This document shows, in pieces, positions 24,713 through 32,845 of a stretch of 34,445 bases of DNA. The DNA is from Acidobacteriaceae bacterium (lineage in GTDB: Bacteria; Acidobacteriota; Terriglobia; Terriglobales; Acidobacteriaceae). Position 1 is the stretch's first letter, and each line of letters starts with the position of its first letter. The translations under genes were made by a program, and so were the position numbers. The stretch covers positions 1 to 34,445 of the forward strand of contig PLZN01000495.1 of assembly GCA_003152195.1 (NCBI GenBank). Reading direction: 5' to 3'. The notes under the pieces were generated by a model. It did no database searches. It saw only the letters and a list, made by a program, of their open reading frames with translations, and was not told the DNA's origin.

Positions 24713-25768
24713 ATGTTCGTCAAGTTACAGTCGGCAATCTCGCTGTTCACCTGCGGCTGTCTTGTCAGTGCGGCTGCTTCCCCGTCGAGCATAGGGTTTG
24801 TTGTGACAAATGGGCAGGCACAGATCGATGGCATGGCCGTACATGGCAACTCAACCCTGTTTCAGGGGAGTGTAGTACAGGCTGGGGACGTGACAACGGA
24901 TCTCATGTTCTCCGGAGGTTCAAATCTGCTCCTCCAGCCGGGCTCCGCGGTGAAGGTCTACCGCGAGTATGCCGTTCTTCAACACGGGATGGCCATTCAG
25001 CGCCGTACTCACGGCTATACGCTGGTTGCAGACGGGTTAAAGGTATCTTCCTTATCTCCGCAAGGCGCAGTTGTCGTTGCCCGGAAAGACAGGTCTCATC
25101 TTGAAGTAGCTGCTCAGGGTGGACCCGCCGAGGTTCGCACGGCTGCAGGCGATTTGGTCGCTCGCCTGGAGCCGGGCAAGGCCCTGAGCTTTGCCATCCA
25201 GGTTTCGCCGCAGAACCCATCCAGTATCCCTTCCCAGCAGGACTCATCTCCCACTCCTGCGGGGCAGAATTCACCCCCTGCCCCCTCGGCACAGGCCGCA
25301 CCACCACCACCGGTGCAAATAACGCTGCACGGTATCCTTCGTAAGGACCATGCCGGGCGATATGGGCATTATCTGCTGACTGATTTAGCAACGAACGTTG
25401 TCTATGAACTCCAAGGGCCAGATCTCGAAGATCTGGTTGGTGCGTCCGTCGAGGTCAAGGGTTCAACTTTCGATGCAATGCCCGCGGAAGGTGCTTCCAA
25501 AGTGATGTCCGTCTCTGACATCCAGCAGGTGCCTCTCGGTAGGGGAAATACAACGGTGACTGCTGGTACGGCCGCTCCTGCTGCGTCGCCCACAGAACCT
25601 GCACCTTCGGGCGAGGCCAGTAATGGGAGCAGTCCCACGACTCCAACGGCATCGCAAAACAACAACAATAAGAAGATCTTGATCATCGTGGGCATCGCGG
25701 GTGCAGCCGTCGTTGGGGTGGCTGTGGGCCTGGCGGGTGGCAAATCACCGACTGTCAGCCCTGAGTAA
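24713..25768 (+). CDS. FecR-like/OB-fold secreted protein with C-terminal membrane anchor
   Basis: A 351-residue envelope protein with a strong ribosome site (AGGAGG, 5 bases before ATG 24713). A signal peptide (about 1-22) is followed by a FecR-type beta domain (about 27-160: NGQAQIDGMAVHGNSTLFQGSVV, then LLLQPGSAVKVY). A proline-, serine- and glutamine-rich linker (about 165-205) leads to a small beta domain (about 206-278: LHGILRKDHAGRYGHYLLTD, LQGPDLEDLVGASVEVKG) that looks like an OB fold. A second low-complexity stretch leads to a C-terminal hydrophobic helix (ILIIVGIAGAAVVGVAVGLAGG) ending in a short tail. Similar FecR-plus-OB proteins are common in Acidobacteriota. No FecI or sensor partner is nearby, so a classical sigma-regulating role is not supported; a surface or cell-wall role is a guess. 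Confidence 0.72.
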   Translation: MFVKLQSAISLFTCGCLVSAAASPSSIGFVVTNGQAQIDGMAVHGNSTLFQGSVVQAGDVTTDLMFSGGSNLLLQPGSAVKVYREYAVLQHGMAIQRRTHGYTLVADGLKVSSLSPQGAVVVARKDRSHLEVAAQGGPAEVRTAAGDLVARLEPGKALSFAIQVSPQNPSSIPSQQDSSPTPAGQNSPPAPSAQAAPPPPVQITLHGILRKDHAGRYGHYLLTDLATNVVYELQGPDLEDLVGASVEVKGSTFDAMPAEGASKVMSVSDIQQVPLGRGNTTVTAGTAAPAASPTEPAPSGEASNGSSPTTPTASQNNNNKKILIIVGIAGAAVVGVAVGLAGGKSPTVSPE

Positions 25769-25822
25769 ATCCTTGCAGTTCAACGAACCCAAAGTTCCTC
25801 CGGCTGCTTAGTCGGCATGGAA

Positions 25823-27043
25823 TCAGAAGTCGAGCCAACCGTCGCGCTTCGCACGCTGGGTGGCTGCTGCCATGGAAAGAATCAGAATAGGCCACGCGCC
25901 AACAGCCGGACGCGAAAACGGGTAGTCGAACGCCGCATGGATTAGGACGGCTATCACGCCGATTCCCCAGATTGACTGAATCGCTGGCCTGAGCCCCCAA
26001 AGAGCGAGAGAAAGCATGGCCACCCCAACCGGCAAGCCTCCTTCCGCAGTCCATTGCAGCCAGTCGCAATGTGCCTGATTGACGATGGCTCCAGCGTCGA
26101 ACGTAGCAAAGGCCGGATATGCCGCAGGCCAACAACCAAGCCCCCAGCCAATCAAGGGATGCACAGCAATCATGTGCAGCGTGGAGATGGCGAACTGGAG
26201 GCGCCCCAGGGTCAAGGCCTCCGAGGAAAACCGCTCCGATACTGTCTCGAATCCCACAATCAACGCCAGAACGGCTGTAACGCCTGCCAGGGCCAATGCC
26301 AGCAATCCGATTTTCCGTCCCGCCGCGGGTTTCCGCAGGTGCGACAGCACCAATACGCAAACGATCTCGGCCAAGGCGATGATAAGGCCGCCGCGCGAGG
26401 CGCTGACCACCACTGCTGTAAGTAACACTGCCGAGACTCCGAGAAAGGTATACGACCTTCGGACGTCGCTAAGTGTGAGAAAAAGGGCAAAAGGCAGAAT
26501 CGTCTCGATAAACGCAGCAAAGTGCGTGTGATAAACAATCGGCCCCATCACAAAATCATGGTAGTCCGTAGGGAAAAGACCAAATACTTTGCCCGGAGAT
26601 ACGTACGTCTGAAGAATGGCTTCGACCGCAACTGCAAAGCCAAACCACACGATAACCTCGCGAACACGTTCGGCCAGACTTTCCTCTTTCAGGGTAGAAG
26701 CGCCTATGCAATAGACGGCGGCCCACGTCATCCACTGTAAAGTGGCGCGTTCTGTCTCAAAGCGGTCGATGGTCCGGCCGGTGGTCAGTTGAAAACATCC
26801 CCACAGAACGATGAAGCTCAACACGAACAATGGATAGTACGTCCCCGTCGCGGGTTGTCTTCGACCAACAATGGCTATTCCTGCAAGCAGGAACACGAAT
26901 ATCTCAAGGAGCCCGACGGGCCAGTATGCTGGTATCCAAAGCGTGAGCGTGGCCAGACAGAGAGCTACTATGAGCAGCAGCGCAAGTGGCGCACTACTGA
27001 TGAAGAGCCGGTCGCGGAAAGCAGAATGTCCTGTCGCAGTCAT
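25823..27043 (-). CDS. O-antigen ligase/polymerase-like membrane protein (second Wzy-type)
   Basis: A 406-residue polytopic protein of the O-antigen ligase family (PF04932). Hallmarks are SASRGG (214-219), ETVSERFSSEALTLGRLQF with Arg281, HPLIGWGLGCWP (295-306) and NQAHCDWLQWTAEGG with His325, the conserved periplasmic-loop histidine. It may polymerise repeat units or transfer the finished glycan to an acceptor. With the Wzy-like protein at 21958 this gives two candidates for the same step. The start has no good ribosome site; AGGAA abuts ATG 27043. The palindromic element at 27062 lies directly upstream and may have displaced or supplied its promoter. Confidence 0.85.
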   Translation of the reverse strand: MTATGHSAFRDRLFISSAPLALLLIVALCLATLTLWIPAYWPVGLLEIFVFLLAGIAIVGRRQPATGTYYPLFVLSFIVLWGCFQLTTGRTIDRFETERATLQWMTWAAVYCIGASTLKEESLAERVREVIVWFGFAVAVEAILQTYVSPGKVFGLFPTDYHDFVMGPIVYHTHFAAFIETILPFALFLTLSDVRRSYTFLGVSAVLLTAVVVSASRGGLIIALAEIVCVLVLSHLRKPAAGRKIGLLALALAGVTAVLALIVGFETVSERFSSEALTLGRLQFAISTLHMIAVHPLIGWGLGCWPAAYPAFATFDAGAIVNQAHCDWLQWTAEGGLPVGVAMLSLALWGLRPAIQSIWGIGVIAVLIHAAFDYPFSRPAVGAWPILILSMAAATQRAKRDGWLDF

Positions 27044-27057
27044 TTCCTAGACATCCA

Positions 27058-27311
27058 TTAGTCTCCTGAGTCATTGATTTCTTGCAAGAAAGTTGTCATC
27101 CTGACCGGAGAGAACCCGGATTTCCTACTGCGCAGCGCCAGCCAGCGCCGCGTGTGCGGCTTTCCGTAAAGAAAGCCGCATGAAGTTCCCCTGCGCCACC
27201 AACCTCAACAGGAAATCCGGGGGAGCGAAGTGGAGGGACCTGCGGTTCAACCCTTTCGCTCTCCCAGATTTGTTCGCGTTTCTACGTGGAACTTTAGACT
27301 CAGGAGATTAG
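27058..27311. mobile_element. 246-bp palindromic mobile element, copy 2
   Basis: The element spans 27062-27307 and is flanked by TTAG at 27058-27061 and 27308-27311. The inverted ends are TCTCCTGAGTC and GACTCAGGAGA. It shares with copy 1 the GGATTTCCT/AGGAAATCC stem (27118-27126, 27210-27218), the TGCGGCTTTC/GAAAGCCGCA stem (27155-27164, 27171-27180; only the 6-base loop differs) and GACCTGCGGTT. It has no coding capacity and sits 15 bases upstream of the ligase-like gene. Confidence 0.85.
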
Positions 27312-27400
27312 ATACCTGCAATCCTCAAGGCTGGGGGACTTTAGCGACGACGTTGTGTTGAGCACGGTAGGTAGCGCCACGACGGTGTGCACCAACATTT

Positions 27401-27448
27401 GTGGCATCCCACCCTTGCCGGAAAAGCACCTTCAAGGCTGGGCACCCC
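27401..27448. repeat. Imperfect inverted repeat in the 27044-27500 gap
   Basis: TGTGGCATCCCACCCTTG pairs imperfectly with CAAGGCTGGGCACCCCA across a short loop. CCAGATTTGTT occurs just after it and also inside the nearby palindromic element (about 27264-27274), suggesting fragments of related repeats. The rest of the 457-base gap outside the element shows no gene. Confidence 0.45.
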
Positions 27449-27500
27449 AGATTTGTTGCACTTTCCGTTGAGAAACATCTAATCCTGCTCCCAAATCGCT

Positions 27501-28178
27501 CTAAGCCTTGGTGAGAAATCCCGCCTGAGGCTTTCGGTCCTTGACTACTAAATACCAGCCGAACAATGGAGCCAGGAACTCGAATGGCTCGCACTGATGC
27601 TTTTCAATAGAAATACTGGGGCCGAATAGTCGCCGTAGCTTCCGTCCGGTGTAGAGATCGGTATGGACTGGCGCCTCACTGTTTTCGATGTGCCGTTTCC
27701 ATTTCCTGCCATTCCTGAGAAAACTCCACAGCGTGAAGTATGACCAGAAGCCATAGACATGGATGTTGATCCTACCGCCGGGACGAAGAACACGGAAGAT
27801 CTCACGCACCACTTTCTCCGGCTCGTCGGAGTGATGGAGAACACCGTGCGAATAAACGTAATCAAAGCTTTCGTCTTCAAGAGGAAGATGCCGCATGTCG
27901 GCTTGAAGAACGACCGCGAGGTCGCCGAGGCGCTTGCGGGCCAGCTCTACATGTCTCGCAGTCAAATCTACGCCCGTCGCGATGGCCCCGTGCTTTGCAA
28001 ATTGCAGCAGGTCGGCTCCGGTTCCACATCCGATTTCGAGGACCTTGTCTCCTGCATGTTTGCGAAACTCGGCCACATCGTAGAGCCAGGGATATGTGGA
28101 GTAGCGCTCCTGCTCGGTTAGAAACAAGGGGGTCTCATTCCAGTGGGCTTGGGCAAGCTGTGCAGCGTCAGGCATCAT
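27501..28178 (-). CDS. Class I SAM-dependent methyltransferase
   Basis: A 225-residue protein with motif I VLEIGCGTGADLL (47-58), ATGVDLTARHVELARKRL, QADMRHLPLEDESFDYVYSHGVLHH and REIFRVLRPGGRINIHVYG, the pattern of methyltransferase family 11. The C-terminal part (about 150-225) has aromatic, basic helices that may touch the membrane or a lipid-linked substrate. ATG 28178 or the adjacent ATG 28175 can start it; no strong ribosome site is seen. It lies 56 bases downstream of the amidotransferase gene on the same strand, so the two are probably co-transcribed and may decorate the same glycan. Confidence 0.87.
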   Translation of the reverse strand: MMPDAAQLAQAHWNETPLFLTEQERYSTYPWLYDVAEFRKHAGDKVLEIGCGTGADLLQFAKHGAIATGVDLTARHVELARKRLGDLAVVLQADMRHLPLEDESFDYVYSHGVLHHSDEPEKVVREIFRVLRPGGRINIHVYGFWSYFTLWSFLRNGRKWKRHIENSEAPVHTDLYTGRKLRRLFGPSISIEKHQCEPFEFLAPLFGWYLVVKDRKPQAGFLTKA

Positions 28179-28234
28179 TTACACTAGGCCAAAGAATGTG
28201 TTGCTATCAGGCTACTCCATACCGTGTTGCAAAA

Positions 28235-30184
28235 TTATTGCGTGGCAACCAGAGATTCCGTTTGATTCGCCATGGAGGGCCTCTTGCCCTCGATAAATTC
28301 CTTCCACCAGAGAGCAAAGTTCAGCAGAAACCAGGCATGTGCGCCCTGGCCTGACTGGACCAGGTTCATCACCGCAGATCTATCCAGGAAGTCGGTCCTG
28401 GCGCAAAACTCCGAAAGTTCGCGCTGCGCAAATTCGCCGAATTGCTCGAAAAACCAATCGTGAATCGGCACGCCAAACCCCTGCTTCCTGCGATCGATAA
28501 TGTCATTGGGAATGAGGCCCCGAACGGCATTCTTCAGGATGTGCTTTGATTCGTTGCCGCGCGTGATGACCTGCTCCGGAATGCTCATCGCAAGCTGCAC
28601 GAACTTGTGATCAAGAAAAGGAACCCGGGTCTCAAGGCTTACGCCCATCCCCATTTTGTCGAGCCGCATGAGAAGCAGCTCCGGCAGGCGCAGGTTCAGG
28701 TCGACATAGGTCATCCACTTGACCGAAGTCTTTTCCCAGGCTTTCTCCATGAACCGTTCGTGCGTAGGGCGTATCGCCTGCCAGGAAGTCTGGTTCCCGA
28801 AACGCCTCCGCAGGCGTGGTGAAAGCACGTCTAGTTTGGCGCGCTGTGAGAAGGCATCCACCCCGCCCCAGAAGACCGGGAGGCCCACGCTTGCTCGCCG
28901 TAGTAGTTCGTACGCTGGGCTGTGGGATTTGCCGAGGGCGCTCAGTCCAAGGAGGCCAAGCTTCTTGGCCGCGCGTGGAACCGGATAGCTATTCCAACGA
29001 ATCAGATTCAGGATCCACTTCCAATGTCTATAGCCCCAGAAGAGCTCATCCGCTCCTTCTCCAGCCTGAGCAACAACAACCCCGTTATCACGCGCCAGCT
29101 TGGATAGGAAATAGACAGGCATGCAAACGGGATCAGCGATGGGCTCGTCTTGCAGCTGAATCATGCGCGGCAGGAAGTCGAGAAAGTCCTGCTGGGTGAG
29201 AACCCGTTCCTGGTGAACCGCTCCTATGTGAGCTGCGAATTCTCTGGCTTGCGGCAATTCGCTTGGACAGCCGCGATAGTCTTTGTCATATCCGACCGAA
29301 AATGTTTTCACCTTTCCCGTAGCGCACTCGGAAAAAAGCGCCGCGTTGGTACTCGAGTCGATTCCGCCGGAAAGAAAGACTCCAACGGGAACGTCGCTGA
29401 CGGTACGCAGCGCCACGCTGGTGCGCAGTTCCGCGAGCAGGCGCTCAGCAATTTCTTCTTCTGAAACGCCCGTCAGTGGAGTGGTGTGTTCGAGAACATC
29501 CCAGTACCGCTCTTCGTGGCGCTGCCCGTCAGCGTCGATGGTCAGGAACGAGCCCGGCGGTAGCTTATGAATCCCTGCAAACAGGGTATCGGGCGCCGGG
29601 GTGGTGATAAAGGATAGATAATGAAAAAGAGCTTCTTCGTTGACGGCACGAACCTGATCCGGATCCTGAAGGAGCGCTTTGATTTCCGATGCGAATGTGA
29701 TGCGCCCATGATGAATGCTGTAATAAAGCGGCTTGATGCCGATGCGGTCGCGAATCAACCACAGGCGGCGCGCCTTTGCATCCCAGAGCGCGATAGCGAA
29801 CATGCCGCGAAATCTCTGCAGACATTCGATGCCCCACTCTTCAAAGGCTTGCAGGATAACCTCGGTATCCGAGTGATCCGTTTTCCAGCGGCGTCGTCCG
29901 TGTTCTTCAAGCTCGCGCCTGATCTCCGCATGGTTATAAATTTCCCCGTTAAAGACAATCTGCAGCGATCCGTCCCCATTGCTCATGGGCTGTGACGCGG
30001 TATGGGAAAGATCGATGATCGAAAGCCGCCGATGCGCCAAACCCACCCGGAGGTCTGGTGAAATCCATAAACCAGCGCCATCAGGGCCGCGATGGACCAT
30101 CGTCTCCCGCATGCGGACAAGATATTCCGCCGTCACGTGGAAGTTGCCGCTTTTGAATGCCAGTACGCCGGAGATTCCGCACAT
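28235..30184 (-). CDS. asnB: Asparagine synthase-like glutamine amidotransferase (AsnB type)
   Basis: A 649-residue class II amidotransferase with nucleophile Cys2 (MCGISGVLAF) ready after Met removal, and glutaminase motifs RGPDGAG (32-38), HRRLSIIDLS, FNGEIYNH (78-85) and SDTEVIL. The ATP-binding synthetase half has the PP-loop LSGGIDSS (271-278), GEGADELFWGY and DKMGMGVSLETRVPFLDH. AsnB proteins in EPS and capsule loci are thought to amidate uronic acids rather than make asparagine. That role is inferred from context here: a lyase, a GH79-like enzyme and WecB/WecG genes nearby. It is divergent from the WecB gene across 47 bases. Confidence 0.92.
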   Translation of the reverse strand: MCGISGVLAFKSGNFHVTAEYLVRMRETMVHRGPDGAGLWISPDLRVGLAHRRLSIIDLSHTASQPMSNGDGSLQIVFNGEIYNHAEIRRELEEHGRRRWKTDHSDTEVILQAFEEWGIECLQRFRGMFAIALWDAKARRLWLIRDRIGIKPLYYSIHHGRITFASEIKALLQDPDQVRAVNEEALFHYLSFITTPAPDTLFAGIHKLPPGSFLTIDADGQRHEERYWDVLEHTTPLTGVSEEEIAERLLAELRTSVALRTVSDVPVGVFLSGGIDSSTNAALFSECATGKVKTFSVGYDKDYRGCPSELPQAREFAAHIGAVHQERVLTQQDFLDFLPRMIQLQDEPIADPVCMPVYFLSKLARDNGVVVAQAGEGADELFWGYRHWKWILNLIRWNSYPVPRAAKKLGLLGLSALGKSHSPAYELLRRASVGLPVFWGGVDAFSQRAKLDVLSPRLRRRFGNQTSWQAIRPTHERFMEKAWEKTSVKWMTYVDLNLRLPELLLMRLDKMGMGVSLETRVPFLDHKFVQLAMSIPEQVITRGNESKHILKNAVRGLIPNDIIDRRKQGFGVPIHDWFFEQFGEFAQRELSEFCARTDFLDRSAVMNLVQSGQGAHAWFLLNFALWWKEFIEGKRPSMANQTESLVATQ

Positions 30185-30218
30185 CTGTGGATACCGAGTA
30201 AAGTTATTAGAACATTAG

Positions 30219-30231
30219 CAGAGTTACTCTG
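30219..30231. promoter_or_regulatory. Perfect 13-base palindrome abutting the WecB start
   Basis: CAGAGTTACTCTG ends immediately before ATG 30232, where a ribosome site would be expected. It lies in the 47-base gap between the divergent asnB-like and wecB genes and could be a regulator-binding site or an mRNA hairpin. No function is shown by the sequence alone. Confidence 0.35.
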
Positions 30232-31389
30232 ATGGCGAACGTACATCCCAGCCGCCGCCTAAGGATCATGAGTATCGTGGGCGCCAGGCCTAACATGATG
30301 AAGGTGGCCCCGCTCATGGCAGAGTTGCGCCTGCATGAGGAAATTCAGGCGGTTCTGGTGCATACCGGTCAGCATTACGATTACTCCATGTCGCAGGTTT
30401 TTTTCGATCAGCTGCACATGCCACATCCTGATTACAATCTGGAAGTGGGGTCGGGCACGCATTACACGCAAACGGCAGAAATTATCGTTAGATTCGGGGA
30501 GCTTGTACAGCAGGACCGGCCAGACATGGTGCTGGTTGCGGGCGATGTGAACTCAACCATTGCCTGTGCGCTGGTAGCGGCAAAAGAAAGAATTCCGGTT
30601 GCGCATGTCGAAGCAGGATTGCGCAGCTTCGACCGGAGCATGCCGGAGGAGATCAACCGCATCCTGACGGATGCAATGTCAGACCTTCTTTTTACCACTG
30701 AGGAGAGCGGCAACCGGAATCTTGCGAACGAGGGAATCGCGCCAGGCAAGGTTTTCTTTGTCGGCAACCTCATGATTGATTCTCTTGTGAGGGCTCTGGA
30801 GATGGCGCGAGAATCTTCATTGCGCTCGGAGTTGGGGCTGAACGCGCAACGTTACGCCGTGCTTACGCTGCATCGTCCTTCCAACGTGGATGACGGAGAT
30901 CGGCTGACGCGCACGCTCGATGCGATCGCGCAGATTGCGCAGCGCATTCCGGTACTTTTTCCAGCCCACCCTAGAACCGCACGAAACATAGCGCAGGCTG
31001 GGCTCAAGGCGGTGAGAACCTGGGAAGGTGGAGAAATCGCCGAGCCGGCTCTATGGATGATGCCTCCCGCTTCCTATCTGGATTTTCTGGGCCTTCTCCA
31101 GCGCGCTGTCATGGTCATCACGGACTCTGGTGGAGTGCAGGAGGAGACGACTTTCCTCGGCGTACCATGCCTGACATATCGCGAAAACACGGAACGGCCG
31201 GTGACCGTTTCCATGGGCACGAACAAAGTGGTGGGATGCGACCCTCAGCGCCTGTTGCACAGTGCTCTCGCGGTGCTTGAGAACCCCGGTCAAGGCAGAT
31301 CTGCTCCTGTGCGGCCTCCTCTATGGGATGGGCAGACAGCACCGAGAATTGTACGTATCCTCAGGGAGTATTGGCATAGCCATTCCTGA
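30232..31389 (+). CDS. wecB: UDP-N-acetylglucosamine 2-epimerase (non-hydrolysing)
   Basis: A 385-residue cytoplasmic enzyme that interconverts UDP-GlcNAc and UDP-ManNAc. Family signatures are complete: SIVGARPNMMKVAPLM (14-29), HTGQHYDYSMS (44-54), VAGDVNSTIACALVA with Asp105, HVEAGLRSFDRSMPEEINR with Glu127 and Glu140, LHRPSNVDD, and ITDSGGVQEETTFLGVPCLTYRENTERPVT. The size matches E. coli WecB. ATG 30232 lacks a ribosome site; ATG 30268 has AAGGA but only 2 bases before it, and that start would trim the first strand. It would feed the WecG-like transferase at 135-962. No WecC-type dehydrogenase is in the window, so the sugar may stay as ManNAc or be oxidised by a gene elsewhere. Confidence 0.94.
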   Translation: MANVHPSRRLRIMSIVGARPNMMKVAPLMAELRLHEEIQAVLVHTGQHYDYSMSQVFFDQLHMPHPDYNLEVGSGTHYTQTAEIIVRFGELVQQDRPDMVLVAGDVNSTIACALVAAKERIPVAHVEAGLRSFDRSMPEEINRILTDAMSDLLFTTEESGNRNLANEGIAPGKVFFVGNLMIDSLVRALEMARESSLRSELGLNAQRYAVLTLHRPSNVDDGDRLTRTLDAIAQIAQRIPVLFPAHPRTARNIAQAGLKAVRTWEGGEIAEPALWMMPPASYLDFLGLLQRAVMVITDSGGVQEETTFLGVPCLTYRENTERPVTVSMGTNKVVGCDPQRLLHSALAVLENPGQGRSAPVRPPLWDGQTAPRIVRILREYWHSHS

Positions 31390-31432
31390 TTCCGGCGGCT
31401 CGTGGGTGGGTGTTGACTGACCAAAAAGGAGC

Positions 31433-32677
31433 ATGTTTCCAGCGGTGAAGCAGAGCGCGTTGAACGAGTCTCCAGGCCTGGTTCCGGCGCTTGAGGCACT
31501 GCGCGCGTGGATAGAAACCAGGCAATTCGCGGGATATGAGCCGTTTGACTTGCTCAACTCGCCGTATCTGGGCGGAGCCTGGGCGCGGAAACCTCTGCCC
31601 AGTCTCCTGCTCATTCAATCCGGCAAGCGTTTTGGCGGTCTGCGACTTCGTCAATCCCTGAAAATCCCGCCCAGCCGTAATCCCAAGGCTCTGGGTCTTT
31701 GCCTCGCCGCATATTGTGATCTCGCGCAAACAGGTTACGACGTCTCCGCGGAGGCAGCCTGGCTCAAGACCGAGCTGATTCGGCTGCGTTCGCCGCATGA
31801 ACCCGAATTCTGTTGGGGATACGACTGGGATTACATGTCGCTTCGAGGCCCGCGGCTGCCGGCGTTCTCCCCTAACTGCATCGCGTCCTACTTTTGCGCG
31901 ACTGCGATGCTGGAGATGAACGAAGTATTTGGAGACTCCGAGGCGCGCGAGATTGCCGAATCGGTGGCGCGCTTCCTGGCTACGCGTTTGCATCACTCAT
32001 TCGAGTCCGCTGACGAGGTCTGTTTCAGCTACACGCCCAATGACAAAACGTTGATTTACAACAACAGTGCGCTGGCGGGCGTTTTTTTGGCGCGCGCAGG
32101 CAAGTTGTGTGGGAACGAGACGTATCTTTCCCTGGCGCACAAAGCCATGGTTTTCCTGCAAAGGGGCCAATTGCAAACCGGTGGATGGTATTACGGACGG
32201 CTTCGCCGCCAACGCTGGATCGATAGCTTCCATACCTCGTACAACGTCTGCGCGCTGCTCGATTATCAGAGGATCACAGGCGACCCGGCCTTTGAAGAAG
32301 CCATGCTTCGCGGGCATCGCTACTATCAAACCAGCTTTTTTACCCAGGAAGGAGCGCCCAAGTACTTCCACAACCGGACATTTCCCATCGATATTCACGC
32401 ATGCTCTCAGGCGATACTGCACTTCATCGCATTTTCTTCGATTGACCCGAATGCTCTGGAGCGTGCCACAAAAACCTTTCAATGGACGATGAGAAACATG
32501 GCGGCGCCGGATGGTTCCTTCTACTACCAGCGTCACCGCCTCTGGACCAACCGCGCGCCTTACATGCGGTGGGGGCAAGCGTGGATGCTGCGCGCGCTTG
32601 CCAGACTGCTCCGGTCGAGCGCTTCGCCACTTGGGGCAGGTCCTGGAAAGCGATTACTGTGTCCGATCCGGCCTTAA
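31433..32677 (+). CDS. Alpha/alpha-barrel-like protein of a polysaccharide locus
   Basis: A 414-residue protein with no signal peptide or membrane helix. The regular helical pattern with repeated aromatic and glycine turns (FCWGYDWDYMSLRG, ARFLATRLHHSF, GGWYYGRLRRQRWIDSFHTSYNVCALLDYQRITGD, then AYMRWGQAWMLRALARLL near the end) suggests an alpha/alpha toroid like those of glycan-processing enzymes and the VpsJ-type proteins of EPS loci. I cannot name a catalytic residue with confidence. ATG 31433 follows AAGGAG by only one base, so GTG 31444 is a possible real start. It sits 43 bases after wecB, on the same strand, and probably shares its transcript. Confidence 0.65.
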   Translation: MFPAVKQSALNESPGLVPALEALRAWIETRQFAGYEPFDLLNSPYLGGAWARKPLPSLLLIQSGKRFGGLRLRQSLKIPPSRNPKALGLCLAAYCDLAQTGYDVSAEAAWLKTELIRLRSPHEPEFCWGYDWDYMSLRGPRLPAFSPNCIASYFCATAMLEMNEVFGDSEAREIAESVARFLATRLHHSFESADEVCFSYTPNDKTLIYNNSALAGVFLARAGKLCGNETYLSLAHKAMVFLQRGQLQTGGWYYGRLRRQRWIDSFHTSYNVCALLDYQRITGDPAFEEAMLRGHRYYQTSFFTQEGAPKYFHNRTFPIDIHACSQAILHFIAFSSIDPNALERATKTFQWTMRNMAAPDGSFYYQRHRLWTNRAPYMRWGQAWMLRALARLLRSSASPLGAGPGKRLLCPIRP

Positions 32678-32845
32678 TGAAGTGGGGCTTAACGTGGTGG
32701 AAAGCCCCGTGTGAGGCATTACCTATCGTGAAACCGCTGAGCCTGCATTTCTCACCAGATAGAGCAATTGAGAGCAGGGCTCGATCTTGCGGAGGAACGT
32801 CAAGCTCTGTTCTTAATGTTGGACTATGATTCTCTGGGATTTAAA

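Noticed and set aside
24713-25768. FecR-like protein as part of a FecI/FecR iron-signalling system
   Set aside because: No sigma factor or TonB receptor gene is adjacent, and the domain order (signal peptide, FecR-like, OB-like, C-terminal helix) differs from a classical anti-sigma FecR.
31361-32578. Two long antisense frames opposite the alpha/alpha-barrel-like gene
   Set aside because: They are mirror frames of a gene with a consistent helical protein pattern and good context; no independent support.
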